From: Bacillota bacterium
Lineage (GTDB): Bacteria; Bacillota; Clostridia; Peptostreptococcales; Anaerovoracaceae
DNA: 14,551 bases
Assembly: GCA_016280485.1 (NCBI GenBank)
Contig: JAEEGU010000057.1
Location: forward strand, 1 to 14,551
Direction: 5' to 3'
A program made the translations under genes and the position numbers. The notes below the pieces were generated by a model. That model saw only the letters and a list, made by a program, of their open reading frames with translations, searched no databases and had not been told where the DNA came from. Positions 1 through 5,069 of this stretch are shown here, one piece after another (position 1 is the first letter of the stretch; each line of letters begins with the position of its first letter).

Positions 1-376
1 CAAAATCAATTGCGTAAACAACGATTACTGATGCCCACAGTACGATGTAAACAGCGAGCAGGATTGCTATCGCTGCAAGTGCAAGTGACAGCCAAATCGG
101 AGAACCGAGGACTATCAGAGCTACTTCCCAGCCCTTTAAGCTTCTCTTTGGCTTTACCTTGTTCTTTACGATTTTTGTGAGCGGAATATCCGCTGTAATC
201 TGATCTGCGATTTCATCAACCGTGCCGATTCCGGCAATGGCTTCATCTTCGGACAGACCGTCCTCTACGCGGTCGTCTATCATTTCGCTGTAAAAGCTCA
301 GCCTTTCCTCTATTTCATTTTTAGGAAATCCGGCGAGCTTTTCGCGAAGCTCTTTCATGAATGTTTCCTTAGTCAT
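1..376 (-). CDS. DUF1700 (HAAS domain) membrane protein, C-terminus beyond window
   Basis: The first 125 residues are visible. They have a charged helical N-terminal part (residues 1-65, starting MTKETFMKELREKLAGFPKN) typical of the HAAS/DUF1700 fold, followed by a hydrophobic stretch from about residue 82 to 125 that forms at least one, probably two, membrane segments. Proteins of this family usually sit next to a PadR regulator in Firmicutes and are thought to act as membrane-bound partners in sensing or regulation; the exact role is not known. The ATG overlaps the end of the padR gene by 8 nt, so the two are translationally coupled. The start is chosen because of this overlap and because the HAAS consensus begins here. 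The gene runs off the left edge of the window. Confidence 0.85.
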   Translation of the reverse strand, partial: MTKETFMKELREKLAGFPKNEIEERLSFYSEMIDDRVEDGLSEDEAIAGIGTVDEIADQITADIPLTKIVKNKVKPKRSLKGWEVALIVLGSPIWLSLALAAIAILLAVYIVLWASVIVVYAIDF

Positions 377-689
377 TGTCAGCATCCTCCCTGGTTATAA
401 ATTGGTAGATGGAAAGTATCTCCTTCCAGTCGTCCCTGAACTCCTCTATTCTGTTAATCCCCTGCTGTGTGATATGATAGTATTTTCTGAGCCGACCCTC
501 GTGCTCGACCGATCGGACGGTCAACATGTTCGCCGTTTCGAGTCGTTTCAGAATTGTGTACAGTGTGGATTCGGACAGCTCCAGATAAGGCTTCATATCC
601 TTTATTATCCGGTAACCATAGGAATCCTCGTTTCGGATTGCCGCCAGAACGCATACGTCCAGCAGCCCGCGTTTTAATTGAATATCCAT
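369..689 (-). CDS. PadR family transcriptional regulator
   Basis: This is a 106-aa winged-helix protein of the short PadR class. Residues 5-80 carry the PadR signature: LKRGLLDVCVLAAI, then SYGYRIIKDM, the recognition region SESTLYTILKRLE, and a beta wing with GRLRKYYHIT. A C-terminal helix (about 85-100) is the expected dimerisation helix. The start at 689 is preferred over an upstream ATG at 743 because a perfect GGAGG lies 7 nt before it and PadR proteins begin at this point. It is the first gene of an operon with the DUF1700 gene. PadR proteins normally repress their own operon, so it probably binds its own promoter at 714-743. Its inducer cannot be told from the sequence. Confidence 0.92.
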   Translation of the reverse strand: MDIQLKRGLLDVCVLAAIRNEDSYGYRIIKDMKPYLELSESTLYTILKRLETANMLTVRSVEHEGRLRKYYHITQQGINRIEEFRDDWKEILSIYQFITREDADND

Positions 690-713
690 ATGATACCTCC
701 TTTCGACGAGTAC

Positions 714-743
714 ATCGTAACACGAAGTATAACGCGTTGTCAA
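714..743 (-). promoter_or_regulatory. Promoter of the padR-DUF1700 operon
   Basis: On the minus strand a perfect -35 box TTGACA (743-738) is followed after 18 nt by TACGAT (719-714). The spacer contains the palindrome AACGCGTT (730-737), which could be part of a PadR operator. The start of transcription would fall near 707, leaving a short leader with the GGAGG site. This is seen by consensus matching only. Confidence 0.6.
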
Positions 744-766
744 GTATGAAATTTAATTTTTTTGCT

Positions 767-857
767 CCCTTGAAAAGCACCGCCAGACCATTATGCAATG
801 TAGTTCCCCCTAGGGAATCAATGCTTTACGTATGCGCTGCCGTCGCTATTATTAGCG
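767..857. other. Gene-free stretch with a dispersed 15-mer and two small hairpins
   Basis: No credible gene is visible between the padR promoter and the leader promoter at 913. Bases 767-781 (CCCTTGAAAAGCACC) recur exactly at 10183-10197 in front of mreB, and in both places ACCAT follows at the same distance. Two small hairpins lie here: TTCCC/GGGAA around 804-817 and CGCTA/TAGCG at 844-857. The 15-mer contains a TTGAAA that could serve as a -35 box, but no good -10 follows in this copy. It may be a degraded or alternative promoter element. Confidence 0.35.
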
Positions 858-912
858 CGTAATCGAGTGCTATCCGGTAAAACCGCGAAGAGTCCGAGTT
901 TCACTTTAGCTA

Positions 913-941
913 TTTACAAAATATAATTCATATGGTAATAT
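913..941 (+). promoter_or_regulatory. Promoter of the hairpin-repeat leader and nuclease-like gene
   Basis: TTTACA (913-918) and TAATAT (936-941) are separated by exactly 17 nt. Transcription would begin near 948, giving a leader of about 300 nt that contains all of the 95-bp repeats before the ATG at 1254. Confidence 0.6.
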
Positions 942-970
942 ATAACAGAGAAAGCAAGAAAAGGTGCAAC

Positions 971-1229
971 TTCGGGCTGCCGGCGGGCTGTGCGGTTGCC
1001 TCCAAAATGCAAAACTGCATTTGAAGTCAACCGCACAACCCGCAGCAGGCACCAAATCGCCCAAATTCGGGCCAATTTGCGCCAAAGCGGTTGCCTCCAA
1101 AATGCAAAACTGTACTAGGAGTCAACCGCAACACCGCCAACCGGCGTCAAACCACCCGGATTTAGGTCAATTTGCACCAAAACAGTTGCCTCCAAAATGC
1201 AAAACCGCATTTGGAGCCACCCGCAACAC
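971..1229 (+). repeat. 95-bp tandem repeat array (about 2.7 copies) with hairpin-forming cores
   Basis: Blocks starting at 971, 1066 and 1161 repeat with a period of exactly 95 bp. The 19-mer TTGCCTCCAAAATGCAAAA occurs unchanged at 996, 1091 and 1186. Each copy has an inverted-repeat core (992-1034, 1087-1129, about 1183-1223). Copy 1 pairs GCGGTTG with CAACCGC and AAATGCA with TGCATTT. Copy 2 keeps GCGGTTG/CAACCGC and CTCC/GGAG. Copy 3 pairs CTCCAAA-TGC with GCATTTGGAG around one bulge. The linkers between cores are also homologous but more diverged. The array lies in the probable 5' leader of the downstream gene and ends about 25 nt before its start codon. It could be a structured RNA element, a protein-binding array or a palindromic mobile repeat; the sequence does not decide. 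Confidence 0.85.
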
Positions 1230-1253
1230 TAAATCTAAAGGAGAAAAGGGATA

Positions 1254-2063
1254 ATGAGAAAGAACGAAATTATAAAGGAATTAACCGCACGCGCCACACG
1301 GCTCAAAAAGGAAATTAAAAAAGCTGAAAAGATTAAAGGCTCTTTTCCGGAGGGAAGGCTCCGGGTGTCTCGTAACGGAAAGAAGACGCGTTTTTACAGA
1401 GTAGATGAGACAAAAGACAAAAGGGATAAATTCGGCATTTATATCCCTGTTGCCGAAAAGGAACTTGTAGCCGATTTGGCACAAAAGGATTATAACCGCG
1501 AGTTCCTTCGTTTGGCACACAAAGAACTAAAGGGTATAGAAAAAAGCATACGGGCGCTGTCAGCACCCGATGCCGATGCTGCTTATCAAAAGGCATCACC
1601 GACCAGACAAAATCTGATAACGCCTTATATAGAAACGGATGAAATGTTTGTAAAGAAATGGCTTGATAATAAACCCACCCAAAACGCATTAATGCCCGAA
1701 GGCAGAATTTACGACACTCGCAGCGGTGAAAAGGTCAGATCAAAATCGGAATCGATTATAGCAGATATCCTATATGATTTAGGAATACCATACCACTATG
1801 AAAAGCCGCTCTGTCTTAAGAATGGTCGTACACGTTACCCGGACTTTACCTTGCTTGATATTTCGTCCCGAGCAGAAATCTATTTTGAGCACTTTGGAAA
1901 GCTGGAAGAATGGGACTATGCTTGTGACGCAATGGCTAAAATCGAAGAGTATAAGCGGAACGGAATCTTTTTAGGTAAGAACCTAATCGTCACATACGAA
2001 ACATCGAATTACCCGTTGAGCGCAAACGCAACCCGCGAGATGCTTCAGGCAGTTTTCTTTTAG
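1254..2063 (+). CDS. Uncharacterised protein with PD-(D/E)XK-like (EHFG) nuclease core
   Basis: The protein has 269 aa. Residues 1-35 are a lysine-rich helix, probably coiled coil; residues 80-105 are another charged helix. The C-terminal part from about 160 looks like a restriction-endonuclease fold: a conserved helix with E166 (RSKSESIIADILYDLGI), a strand pair ending in YPDF (D197), then the strand IYFEHFG with E212, followed by a helix rich in K/E and the strand NLIVTYE. The spacing E...PDF...E-H-F-G fits the PD-(D/E)XK superfamily, with the usual lysine of E-x-K replaced as in the EHhG variants found in some helicase-linked nucleases. AAAGGAG at 1237-1243 supports the start. It stands alone behind the 95-bp repeat leader. 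Substrate and role are unknown; defence or repeat processing are guesses. Confidence 0.7.
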   Translation: MRKNEIIKELTARATRLKKEIKKAEKIKGSFPEGRLRVSRNGKKTRFYRVDETKDKRDKFGIYIPVAEKELVADLAQKDYNREFLRLAHKELKGIEKSIRALSAPDADAAYQKASPTRQNLITPYIETDEMFVKKWLDNKPTQNALMPEGRIYDTRSGEKVRSKSESIIADILYDLGIPYHYEKPLCLKNGRTRYPDFTLLDISSRAEIYFEHFGKLEEWDYACDAMAKIEEYKRNGIFLGKNLIVTYETSNYPLSANATREMLQAVFF

Positions 2064-2093
2064 CAAGCAAAATATCTCACTGTTTGTTCTCGC

Positions 2094-2127
2094 CGCTCAC
2101 TCACCGCTCATTTATCGTTCACTCATC
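2094..2127. repeat. Three degenerate 11-bp tandem units between convergent genes
   Basis: Units starting at 2094, 2105 and 2116 read CGCTCACTCAC, CGCTCATTTAT and CGTTCACTCAT. They lie in the 83-nt gap between the convergent nuclease-like and WYL genes. No clear terminator hairpin is seen in this gap. Confidence 0.45.
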
Positions 2128-2146
2128 CATGCGATGACAGGGTTAA

Positions 2147-3187
2147 TTAAGTTTCGTCCGAGTTTTCTGCTTCAAATGTTTCGAAATGCCACCTGCGCGG
2201 ATACTTTTGATAAGCCGCAAGCCCTCGTTCGTAGAAGACTTGCACCATATCGTGAGACTTCAATGGCTCCACAATGATTCCATCCTTCCCGAACCGGCGG
2301 AAGTATTCCTCGAGAGGCTGTGCCGGCCAACTGAAATAGTAGAAGTTTCCCTCTTTTCGGATAAGCTCCGGGCGCCCCTTCGTAATCATATTGAACATTT
2401 TCTTTCCGCGCTCAGTCATGCGAACCTTCGCATCGATATTGAGTGCCGCAGACTGCGGATTCTTGCGCGCGACGTCTTGAAGCTCCTGCATAATTTGCGT
2501 GTCGGGCTCGAATTGGCGCGCTGTTTTGAAAAGCTGACCCATTCGCGAAACGCGGAATGACCTTGTGTGCTGCTTGGCGGAGTCGAAGCACAGAAGGTAG
2601 TGGTGCTGCTCTTCCTTTGAAATCGCGAGCATGTATGGCTCGACCTCGAAAACGACGCTGCTTTCAGAGGTTGAGGTCGAAAATGTGATTACTACATGCG
2701 CTTTGATTGCAGTCTCGAGCTCTTCGAAGATTTCGCGGAAGATAATTCTCTCGCGTGCCACACGGGACACCGAAAGATAAGATGCGAACAGCTCCTTGAA
2801 GTACTGCGACAGCGACACATCCGTAAGCAAATTGCTTTCGACGGTACGCACTATCGCGAGGGCTTTGCCGCTTACTGTAAGTGTGACGACGGCAGTTTTG
2901 CGTTCTGCTCCCTGGGCTTCACTCATATACGAGTTTATGATTTTGTTTGCAATTACATCCGCATCGGCTTTCGATAGGGAGGGTAGCTCGCCAAGGTCGG
3001 ACAGGATTGTTGTGCGAAGCTGCTCCTTCCGCGTCCTGTATGTGTCGAAATAATTTATTATCAGCTCTTTCAAAAACGCATTGAGGTTGACTGAACCATC
3101 GGGCTTTAGAAATTCGAAAAGCTCTGCATCGTTCAGCAGCCTCGTTTTCATGTCTTCCGGGAGATAAATTTTATATTTTTCTGTCAT
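2147..3187 (-). CDS. WYL-domain transcriptional regulator with duplicated RHH-like modules
   Basis: The protein has 346 aa. Residues 4-58 look like a ribbon-helix-helix module (strand YKIYLPEDM, then SVNLNAFLKELIINYF). Residues 98-148 repeat the same pattern (strand AVVTLTVSGKA, then DVSLSQYFKELFASYL). A WYL core follows at about 165-225, with VEPYMLAISKEEQHHYLLCFD and the basic SFRVSRMGQ strand; the name-giving motif is HYL here. The C-terminal 110 residues resemble a WYL-associated dimerisation region. RHH plus WYL is the layout described for WYL1 proteins that accompany Cas13d, but no cas13 is present in the window. The start at 3187 is preferred over 3199 because GGTGAT lies 5 nt before it. 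The gene diverges from the tRNA-rtcB unit and probably controls itself and that unit. The ligand is unknown; WYL domains can bind single-stranded nucleic acid. Confidence 0.82.
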   Translation of the reverse strand: MTEKYKIYLPEDMKTRLLNDAELFEFLKPDGSVNLNAFLKELIINYFDTYRTRKEQLRTTILSDLGELPSLSKADADVIANKIINSYMSEAQGAERKTAVVTLTVSGKALAIVRTVESNLLTDVSLSQYFKELFASYLSVSRVARERIIFREIFEELETAIKAHVVITFSTSTSESSVVFEVEPYMLAISKEEQHHYLLCFDSAKQHTRSFRVSRMGQLFKTARQFEPDTQIMQELQDVARKNPQSAALNIDAKVRMTERGKKMFNMITKGRPELIRKEGNFYYFSWPAQPLEEYFRRFGKDGIIVEPLKSHDMVQVFYERGLAAYQKYPRRWHFETFEAENSDET

Positions 3188-3195
3188 AATAATCA

Positions 3196-3259
3196 CCATT
3201 TTGGGGTTGCAATTTTTACAATATTATATCAAAGTACGCGACATATTGCAACAAAATGG
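3196..3259. promoter_or_regulatory. Promoter of the WYL gene flanked by an inverted repeat (candidate operator)
   Basis: On the minus strand TTGCAA (3251-3246) and TATAAT (3228-3223) are separated by exactly 17 nt. The arm at 3196-3213 (CCATTTTGGGGTTGCAAT) and the arm at 3245-3259 (ATTGCAACAAAATGG) are inverted copies, except for three extra G in the first. One arm covers the -35 box and the other lies between the transcription start and the start codon. The box CCCCAAAAT of the left arm appears again at 3296-3304 in the divergent promoter. The layout is that of an autorepressor operator, with the WYL protein as the natural candidate. Confidence 0.6.
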
Positions 3260-3286
3260 GGTTGAAGATTCGCACAAATTCAGTTC

Positions 3287-3315
3287 TTTTCACATCCCCA
3301 AAATAATGATAGGAT
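3287..3315 (+). promoter_or_regulatory. Weak promoter of the structured RNA-tRNA-rtcB unit
   Basis: TTTTCA (3287-3292) and TAGGAT (3310-3315) are separated by 17 nt; each matches four of six consensus bases. Transcription would start near 3322, exactly where the first hairpin RNA begins. The box CCCCAAAAT (3296-3304), shared with the WYL gene's own promoter, lies in the spacer. A weak promoter with an operator box in the spacer suits a regulated unit. Confidence 0.45.
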
Positions 3316-3321
3316 ATGTTC

Positions 3322-3378
3322 AAGGAGACGGGGACGGATGGATGAAGAGTTCAGGTTGAACCGTTGCCTGCCCTCCTT
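3322..3378 (+). ncRNA. Bulged hairpin RNA 1, upstream of tRNA-Pro
   Basis: AAGGAG (3322-3327) pairs with CTCCTT (3373-3378). Moving inward the stem continues as GG/CC, GG/CC and ACGG/CCGT, with 2-nt bulges between the blocks. The apical part holds GTTCA-GGT-TGAAC and the sequence GGTTGAACC. The latter, followed shortly by CCTGCC, recurs in hairpin 2 (3584-3599), so the two may be related RNAs. It starts at the predicted transcription start and ends 10 nt before tRNA-Pro. I do not recognise an established RNA family. It may be a stand-alone small RNA or a 5' part of the tRNA precursor. Confidence 0.5.
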
Positions 3379-3388
3379 AGATTGCAAT

Positions 3389-3463
3389 CCGGGTGTAGCT
3401 CAGTGGTAGGGTGCTTGTTTTGGGAGCAAGAGGTCGTGCGTTCGAATCGCACCACTCGGACCA
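3389..3463 (+). tRNA. tRNA-Pro (anticodon UGG)
   Basis: A full cloverleaf can be drawn: acceptor CCGGGTG/CACTCGG, D stem GCTC/GGGT with wobble pairs, anticodon stem CTTGT/GCAAG with loop TTTGGGA (anticodon TGG at positions 34-36), T stem GTGCG/CGCAC with loop TTCGAAT, discriminator A and an encoded CCA. The C1-G72 pair and A73 are the bacterial tRNA-Pro identity features. Length is 75 nt. It is the first tRNA of a three-tRNA unit that runs into rtcB. Confidence 0.93.
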
Positions 3464-3466
3464 CAT

Positions 3467-3542
3467 GCTTCGATAGCTCAATAGGCAGAGCGTCTGTTTT
3501 GTAAGCAGTTGGTTGCAGGTTCGAATCCTGCTCGAAGCTCCA
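3467..3542 (+). tRNA. tRNA-Thr (anticodon UGU), copy 1
   Basis: Cloverleaf: acceptor GCTTCGA/TCGAAGC, D stem GCTC/GAGC with loop AATAGGCA, anticodon loop TTTGTAA (TGT), T stem GCAGG/CCTGC with loop TTCGAAT, discriminator T and an encoded CCA. Length is 76 nt. Positions 27 and 43 are both T and cannot pair, so the anticodon stem has only four pairs, one of them G-U. It starts 3 nt after tRNA-Pro, so both come from one precursor. The middle part is identical to the second tRNA-Thr at 3698-3772 while the acceptor stems differ. Confidence 0.92.
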
Positions 3543-3605
3543 AAGGTCGGAGCGTGGCCGGGTGAAGCGTCTATGACGGTCCCGGTTGAACCACCTGCCG
3601 ATTTT
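3543..3605 (+). ncRNA. Bulged hairpin RNA 2, directly behind tRNA-Thr copy 1
   Basis: The stem is AAGGTCGG (3543-3550) with CCGATTTT (3598-3605), then after asymmetric bulges GTGG/CCAC and CCGGG/CCCGG, and an apical CGTC/GACG. It begins on the base after the tRNA CCA. GGTTGAACC near its 3' side and CCTGCC shortly after are shared with hairpin 1. The stem with conserved-looking bulges near a tRNA and rtcB recalls bacterial Y RNAs, but no Ro60/Rsr protein is present, so the resemblance is only suggestive. Confidence 0.5.
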
Positions 3606-3608
3606 GCT

Positions 3609-3688
3609 AAAGAGGAAGATTAGGGAGACCGTGAGGGTCAGCAGCCCTCGGGCTATCCGCTGACACGGCAAGCCCAATTTTCCTCTTT
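3609..3688 (+). ncRNA. Long stable hairpin RNA 3, between hairpin 2 and tRNA-Thr copy 2
   Basis: AAAGAGGAAGATT (3609-3621) pairs over 13 positions with AATTTTCCTCTTT (3676-3688), including one G-U. Inward follow GGG/CCC, CCGT/ACGG, GTCAGC/GCTGAC and an apical AGCC-CTCG-GGCT. About 30 pairs in 80 nt make this the most stable structure in the region. There is no downstream T-run, so it is not a normal intrinsic terminator. It could be an RNase III site that separates tRNAs, or a small RNA in its own right. Confidence 0.55.
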
Positions 3689-3697
3689 ACGCCATAT

Positions 3698-3772
3698 GCT
3701 TGGGTAGCTCAAAGGCAGAGCGTCTGTTTTGTAAGCAGTTGGTTGCGGGTTCAAGTCCTGCCCTAAGCTCCA
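3698..3772 (+). tRNA. tRNA-Thr (anticodon UGU), copy 2
   Basis: Cloverleaf: acceptor GCTTGGG/CCTAAGC with one G-U, D stem GCTC/GAGC with a 7-nt loop AAAGGCA, anticodon loop TTTGTAA (TGT), T stem GCGGG/CCTGC with loop TTCAAGT, discriminator T and an encoded CCA. Length is 75 nt. The same T-T mismatch at 27-43 as in copy 1 is present. The tRNA ends only 32 nt before the rtcB start codon, so the rtcB message probably begins at the tRNA 3' processing site. Confidence 0.92.
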
Positions 3773-3804
3773 TAAATCACCAACATGCGCGAAAGGAAGA
3801 AAAG

Positions 3805-5043
3805 ATGGTTGAAATTAAAGGGAAAGTGAACAAGGCAATATGTTATACGGCGAGAGTCGAAGAAACTGCAGCGGCGCAGATAAAGAAAATGTGTGACTGC
3901 GAATTTACTGCAGGAAGCCGAATTCGCATAATGCCTGATGTGCATGCTGGTAAAGGCTGCACAATAGGCACTACAATGACGGTGAAAGACAAGGTTGTGC
4001 CCAATATTGTCGGCGTAGATATTGGCTGCGGCATGCTTAGCACCAATTTAGGCAAATCAGATATAGATTTTGCCAAGCTTGATGAAGCCGCGCACTTTGT
4101 AAAGTCAGGCATGACTGTGTGGGAAAGACCGGTTGAAGAATTTGATCTGACACAACTTAGGTGTTACGCGGAACTTAGCAGTCTAAGCTGGCTTAGATGC
4201 AGCCTCGGAACGCTTGGAGGGGGAAATCATTTTATTGAGGTTGAGGTATCTGCAGATGGTACAAAATATCTTGTGGTACATAGCGGAAGCCGTAACCTTG
4301 GTAAGCAAGTAGCGGAATTGTATCAACAGAAGGCAATTGATCAGCACAAAGGCATAAACGATTATAAAAAGACTCGCGAAGAATTGATCAGAAATCTAAA
4401 GGCTTGCGGCGAGTCCGATAAAATTCAGACAGCTTTGGAAGAACTAAAGAAACTTAAAGAAACTGCCGAACCCGACATGCCTGCAGAACTTTGTTATCTT
4501 AGCGGCGAAGTTTTCGACGACTATATTCACGATGTGGAAATATGTCAGAGATTTGCGAAGAGGAACAGAGAACTTATAACAGAAATCCTTTTAGACAGGG
4601 CAGGTATTAAATGCGGGGAGTCTTTTCAAACGATACACAATTATATCGATACAGAAGAAATGATATTGCGCAAGGGAGCAATTGCGGCGCACATAGGTGA
4701 AAAAGTACTTATTCCAATTAATATGCGTGACGGAAGCATCCTTGCTGTTGGTAAAGGCAATCCTGAGTGGAACTTCTCTGCGCCACACGGAGCCGGCAGA
4801 GTGATGACCAGAAGGACGGCTTTCAGCAGTCTGTCGATGGAAGAGTACCGAAAGAGTATGGAAGGGATTTATACGACATCTATCAGAAAGGAGACGCTGG
4901 ATGAGGCTCCGATGGCGTACAAGCCGATTACGGAGATATTGTCGGCTGTGTCGGAAACGGTGGATATTGTTGAAATTATGAAGCCTATTTACAACTTTAA
5001 GGCAGCGGAAGGATTTCCATTCAGAAAAGAGCTGCAAAGATAA
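3805..5043 (+). CDS. rtcB: RtcB RNA-splicing ligase (3'-phosphate / 5'-OH RNA ligase)
   Basis: This 412-aa protein joins RNA 3'-phosphate (or 2',3'-cyclic phosphate) ends to 5'-OH ends using GTP and manganese. All key motifs are present: VDIGCG with D72 and C75, GGGNHF with N141 and H142, the metal histidine H159 in VVHSGSRNLG, H278 in TIHNYI, and the guanylylated histidine H328 in SAPHGAGR. The enzyme should therefore be active. It is shorter than the roughly 480-aa archaeal enzyme, as is usual for the compact bacterial branch. The reading frame is open back to 3700 but overlaps tRNA-Thr; the ATG at 3805 with AAGGA at about 3794 and the family's usual N-terminus mark the real start. It is followed after 26 nt by the first MFW gene, in one apparent operon. 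No rtcA or archease is seen. Confidence 0.96.
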   Translation: MVEIKGKVNKAICYTARVEETAAAQIKKMCDCEFTAGSRIRIMPDVHAGKGCTIGTTMTVKDKVVPNIVGVDIGCGMLSTNLGKSDIDFAKLDEAAHFVKSGMTVWERPVEEFDLTQLRCYAELSSLSWLRCSLGTLGGGNHFIEVEVSADGTKYLVVHSGSRNLGKQVAELYQQKAIDQHKGINDYKKTREELIRNLKACGESDKIQTALEELKKLKETAEPDMPAELCYLSGEVFDDYIHDVEICQRFAKRNRELITEILLDRAGIKCGESFQTIHNYIDTEEMILRKGAIAAHIGEKVLIPINMRDGSILAVGKGNPEWNFSAPHGAGRVMTRRTAFSSLSMEEYRKSMEGIYTTSIRKETLDEAPMAYKPITEILSAVSETVDIVEIMKPIYNFKAAEGFPFRKELQR

Positions 5044-5069
5044 GCAGCTTGCAGTATAGAGGGAAGAAT

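Noticed and set aside
971..1229. CRISPR array
   Set aside because: The repeat cores are about 40 bp and imperfect, the linkers between them are homologous rather than unique, there are fewer than three full units and no cas genes are present.
964..1254. Open frame of 96 codons with GTG start overlapping the nuclease-like gene start by 1 nt
   Set aside because: It runs through the 95-bp repeats. As 95 is not a multiple of three, each repeat copy is read in a different frame, there is no ribosome binding site, and the DNA rather than the protein is conserved between copies.
3543..3605. Annotation as a true bacterial Y RNA
   Set aside because: The bulged stem, the tRNA context and rtcB are suggestive, but no Ro60/Rsr gene is in the window and I cannot show the defining Ro-binding sequence. 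It is kept as an unknown structured RNA.
3609..3688. Intrinsic terminator between the tRNAs
   Set aside because: The stem is very long and the following sequence has no T-run. The downstream tRNA and rtcB would also need another promoter, and none is visible.
3700..3804. In-frame extension of rtcB upstream to 3700
   Set aside because: The extension lies inside tRNA-Thr copy 2 and its flank. The ATG at 3805 has a ribosome binding site and matches the normal RtcB N-terminus.
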